Under the pieces are notes generated by a model. The model searched no databases. It worked only from the letters and a program-made list of their open reading frames with translations, and was not told the origin of the DNA. From Butyricimonas sp. Marseille-P3923 (lineage in GTDB: Bacteria; Bacteroidota; Bacteroidia; Bacteroidales; Marinifilaceae): a stretch of 64,000 nt of DNA. Position 1 is the stretch's first letter. Each line of letters starts with the position of its first letter. Made by a program: the position numbers and the translations under genes. The stretch is taken from assembly GCF_900184685.1 (NCBI RefSeq), contig NZ_FXXL01000006.1, positions 186,001 to 250,000 of the forward strand. Direction: 5' to 3'. Below are positions 62,182-64,000 of this stretch, in pieces.

Positions 62182-63345
62182 TTAAGTTCCACTCATCACG
62201 GTCAACGTCTTTCCCTTCATCGTGAATCTCACTTCCCCGGTCAATTCCAATATATCCAAGAGTGTATCCACATGCTCGTATTTTTCCAATTTAAAACCGA
62301 ACCGTTTATCTGCCATCTCCGGGTTCTGGTAAAAAATCTCGAAATCATACCAGCGTGCCATCTCCTGCAAGATATCATCCAACCGCTCCTCGTCAAACAC
62401 GAACACCCGTTCTTTACGCAAACGATAACTCTCCCCGTTTATTTTCCGGTAAGAAAAATCTCCCGTGTTCTTGTGGAAGACAGCTTGCATATTCGGACGC
62501 AACACGTTATCCTTCACGCTTACCACCCCCTCAACCAACGAGGTTTCCACAACATCCATATTATTATAGGCTTTCACGTTAAAACTTGTTCCCAGTACCT
62601 TCACGTCGAGCGACTTCGTTTTCACGTAGAAAGGATGAACGGGATCATGATGTACCTCGAAATAAGCCTCTCCCGACAAATACACTTCCCGTTTATTTCC
62701 TTCAAAACGGGTCGGGAAACGAATTTCCGATTCGGCAAACATCCAGACATTTGTGCCATCGGCAAGCTTCAGATTATATTCTCCTCCCCGGGGTACCACG
62801 ACCTTGTGATATTCCACCTTCGCATCCATAACGGAATCCAGACCGGAATAATCCAATCCCTGCCCTTCAGCCAGCGTGACACCAAAATCATTCAATTCTT
62901 TCGTCACGTTTTTTACTGTATCCAAAGCTATACATTTTCCCCCGGGTAGTTCCAACATCGTTTTGTTGGATTCAAAATAAGCATCCACGATATATTGAGG
63001 ACGATCCTCCTGTTTACTTTTATTCACCAGAAAAATCGAGGCGGCTACAGCAAGAGGCAAGGCAAAAACAGCCGCCCACCAGAACATCCGGTACATCATC
63101 CCCGAAGACTTCTTGCCTGTAACTTTCCGAATCCTTTCCCAACTCTTATCCGCGCTAAACGATGCGTACATCTCTTTTTTGGCGGCAATAGATCGTTCGT
63201 CCTGAACCCGAGCCAGAAGTTGCTCTCCCTCCGGATGAGCATGTAGTCGTTTTTTCAACTCGACCTCCTCCTCCGGTGAAAGTTTTCCCTTCAGGTATTT
63301 CGTGATTTGTTCTGCTAATTCTATCGATTCCCTATATTTTTCCAT
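62182..63345 (-). CDS. FecR-type anti-sigma factor (387 residues)
   Basis: The cytoplasmic N-terminus (LSPEEEVELKKRLHAHPEGE) is followed by one membrane helix (MFWWAAVFALPLAVAASIFL), a FecR domain (VPRGGEYNLKLADGTNVWMF) and a DUF4974 C-terminal domain (DDILQEMARWYDFEIFYQNP). It transmits the substrate signal from the SusC STN domain to the ECF sigma factor upstream. Confidence 0.93.
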   Translation of the reverse strand: MEKYRESIELAEQITKYLKGKLSPEEEVELKKRLHAHPEGEQLLARVQDERSIAAKKEMYASFSADKSWERIRKVTGKKSSGMMYRMFWWAAVFALPLAVAASIFLVNKSKQEDRPQYIVDAYFESNKTMLELPGGKCIALDTVKNVTKELNDFGVTLAEGQGLDYSGLDSVMDAKVEYHKVVVPRGGEYNLKLADGTNVWMFAESEIRFPTRFEGNKREVYLSGEAYFEVHHDPVHPFYVKTKSLDVKVLGTSFNVKAYNNMDVVETSLVEGVVSVKDNVLRPNMQAVFHKNTGDFSYRKINGESYRLRKERVFVFDEERLDDILQEMARWYDFEIFYQNPEMADKRFGFKLEKYEHVDTLLDILELTGEVRFTMKGKTLTVMSGT

Positions 63346-63439
63346 AAATGTTTTCCTGACTATTCATATATAATATGCAGAAACACGATTTAGGGGTGAG
63401 CGGGAATGCGTTTTTTTTGAATTTATTTCAAAAATCTCT

Positions 63440-63976
63440 CTACAAGTTCATAAGAATAAGAAAAAACACGAACAAATTCTTCAACTCCTCCCGCAAAAAA
63501 GCATAGGCTTTTCTTTTCTGGGTCTTGATCGTGTTCACAGATATATGCATCTTCTCGGCGATCTCCTCCTGCGAACAACCATTCATACTCATTACCACGA
63601 TTCGTCGTCTTTCTGGAGGTAATTTATCAATCGCACGAATAATTTCCCGGTGTACTTCTTCCTCGATAATAGCATTTAATACACTATCCGAATCGTCTTC
63701 TATAGCCGGATTTACATCTTCACATTCCCGGTGTTGCCGCAAATAATACAAGGCATTGTTACGAAGTGCCTTGAATAAATAAGCCTTAAAATAAACCATA
63801 TCCGTGTAGATACCGCGCTTTTCCCAAATATGAATAAAAGTATCCTGCACCACATCTTCCACCGCTTCATGCTCTTGAATATACCGTTTCACGAAAGCAC
63901 ACGACGGATTAAAAAAGTTGTCAAACAACTTTTTAAAAGCTCTCTCGTCACCGTGGTTAAACTGATACAATAACAT
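63440..63976 (-). CDS. ECF sigma factor of the SusC/FecR locus (near the right edge)
   Basis: Region 2 (HEAVEDVVQDTFIHIWEKRG) and region 4 (KLPPERRRIVVMSMNGCSQE then EIAEKMHISVNTIKTQ) are present. The ATG at 63976 is preferred; a GTG at 63985 and the open frame beyond it mean that the true start could lie outside the window. It should activate the locus when FecR releases it. The C-terminus (VFFLILMNL) is hydrophobic. Confidence 0.9.
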   Translation of the reverse strand: MLLYQFNHGDERAFKKLFDNFFNPSCAFVKRYIQEHEAVEDVVQDTFIHIWEKRGIYTDMVYFKAYLFKALRNNALYYLRQHRECEDVNPAIEDDSDSVLNAIIEEEVHREIIRAIDKLPPERRRIVVMSMNGCSQEEIAEKMHISVNTIKTQKRKAYAFLREELKNLFVFFLILMNL

Positions 63977-64000
63977 CTGGCACACCGTATAATTCGGGTG

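Overview
The window looks like the chromosome of a gut Bacteroidetes of the Odoribacter/Butyricimonas type. This is inferred from TAnnTTTG promoter boxes, SusC/SusD outer-membrane pairs with ECF sigma and FecR regulators, many lipoproteins with Bacteroidetes-style lipoboxes, a 47-nt type II-C-like CRISPR repeat, and B12 salvage by BtuB plus beta-propeller lipoproteins. No rRNA or tRNA was seen, so the genus is a guess.

Region 1 (1-17890) is host sequence. A CRISPR array runs off the left edge. Next comes a cobalamin-acquisition region with three cobalamin riboswitches. The first precedes a BtuG-like beta-propeller lipoprotein, btuB and a pair of surface lipoproteins. The second precedes a duplicated version of that pair. 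The third precedes nrdD-nrdG (B12-independent anaerobic ribonucleotide reductase and its activase) and btuF. The inner-membrane partners btuC-btuD follow after an opposing trkH-trkA potassium-uptake pair. The logic is surface capture, TonB-dependent import, ABC import, and B12 control of the enzyme that replaces a B12-dependent one.

Region 2 (about 18079-47869) is a visibly AT-rich integrated element of about 29.8 kb. It begins with a large serine recombinase and is inserted inside a host DUF486 gene. The 3' part of that gene is at the left end and the 5' part is at the right end. The two fragments join in frame at one Tyr codon to give 122 residues. The element carries its own complete 122-residue DUF486 gene just inside its right end. 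Its cargo includes a short tyrosine recombinase, an OLD-type ATPase/TOPRIM nuclease with a small membrane partner, a large nuclease-like protein (Mrr-like start, PIN-like end), and a roughly 9-kb one-direction cassette of tiny motif-sharing proteins, small membrane proteins, a BspA-type LRR protein, a trypsin-like TPR lipoprotein and an SH3b-TPR protein. Further right are DUF3871, a RadC-like protein lacking its metal-binding histidines, a KAP P-loop NTPase, a winged-helix Rep-like protein, a PD-(D/E)XK nuclease with an overlapping partner, a ParB-like protein and DUF5131. No relaxase, coupling protein or conjugation gene was recognised.

Region 3 (47870-64000) is host sequence again. It holds an AAA ATPase plus DUF4435 pair (PARIS-like layout), an ECF sigma/anti-sigma pair next to a VWA-domain protein, a DUF3298-type lipoprotein, and a minus-strand ECF sigma-FecR-SusC-SusD-fasciclin-lipoprotein-thioredoxin locus whose first gene reaches the right edge.

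The strongest leads are the target-gene replacement by the serine-integrase element, the small-protein/membrane cassette, the unassigned defence-like nuclease modules, a covarying leader RNA used twice in the element, and CRISPR repeats that each contain a complete Bacteroidetes promoter.
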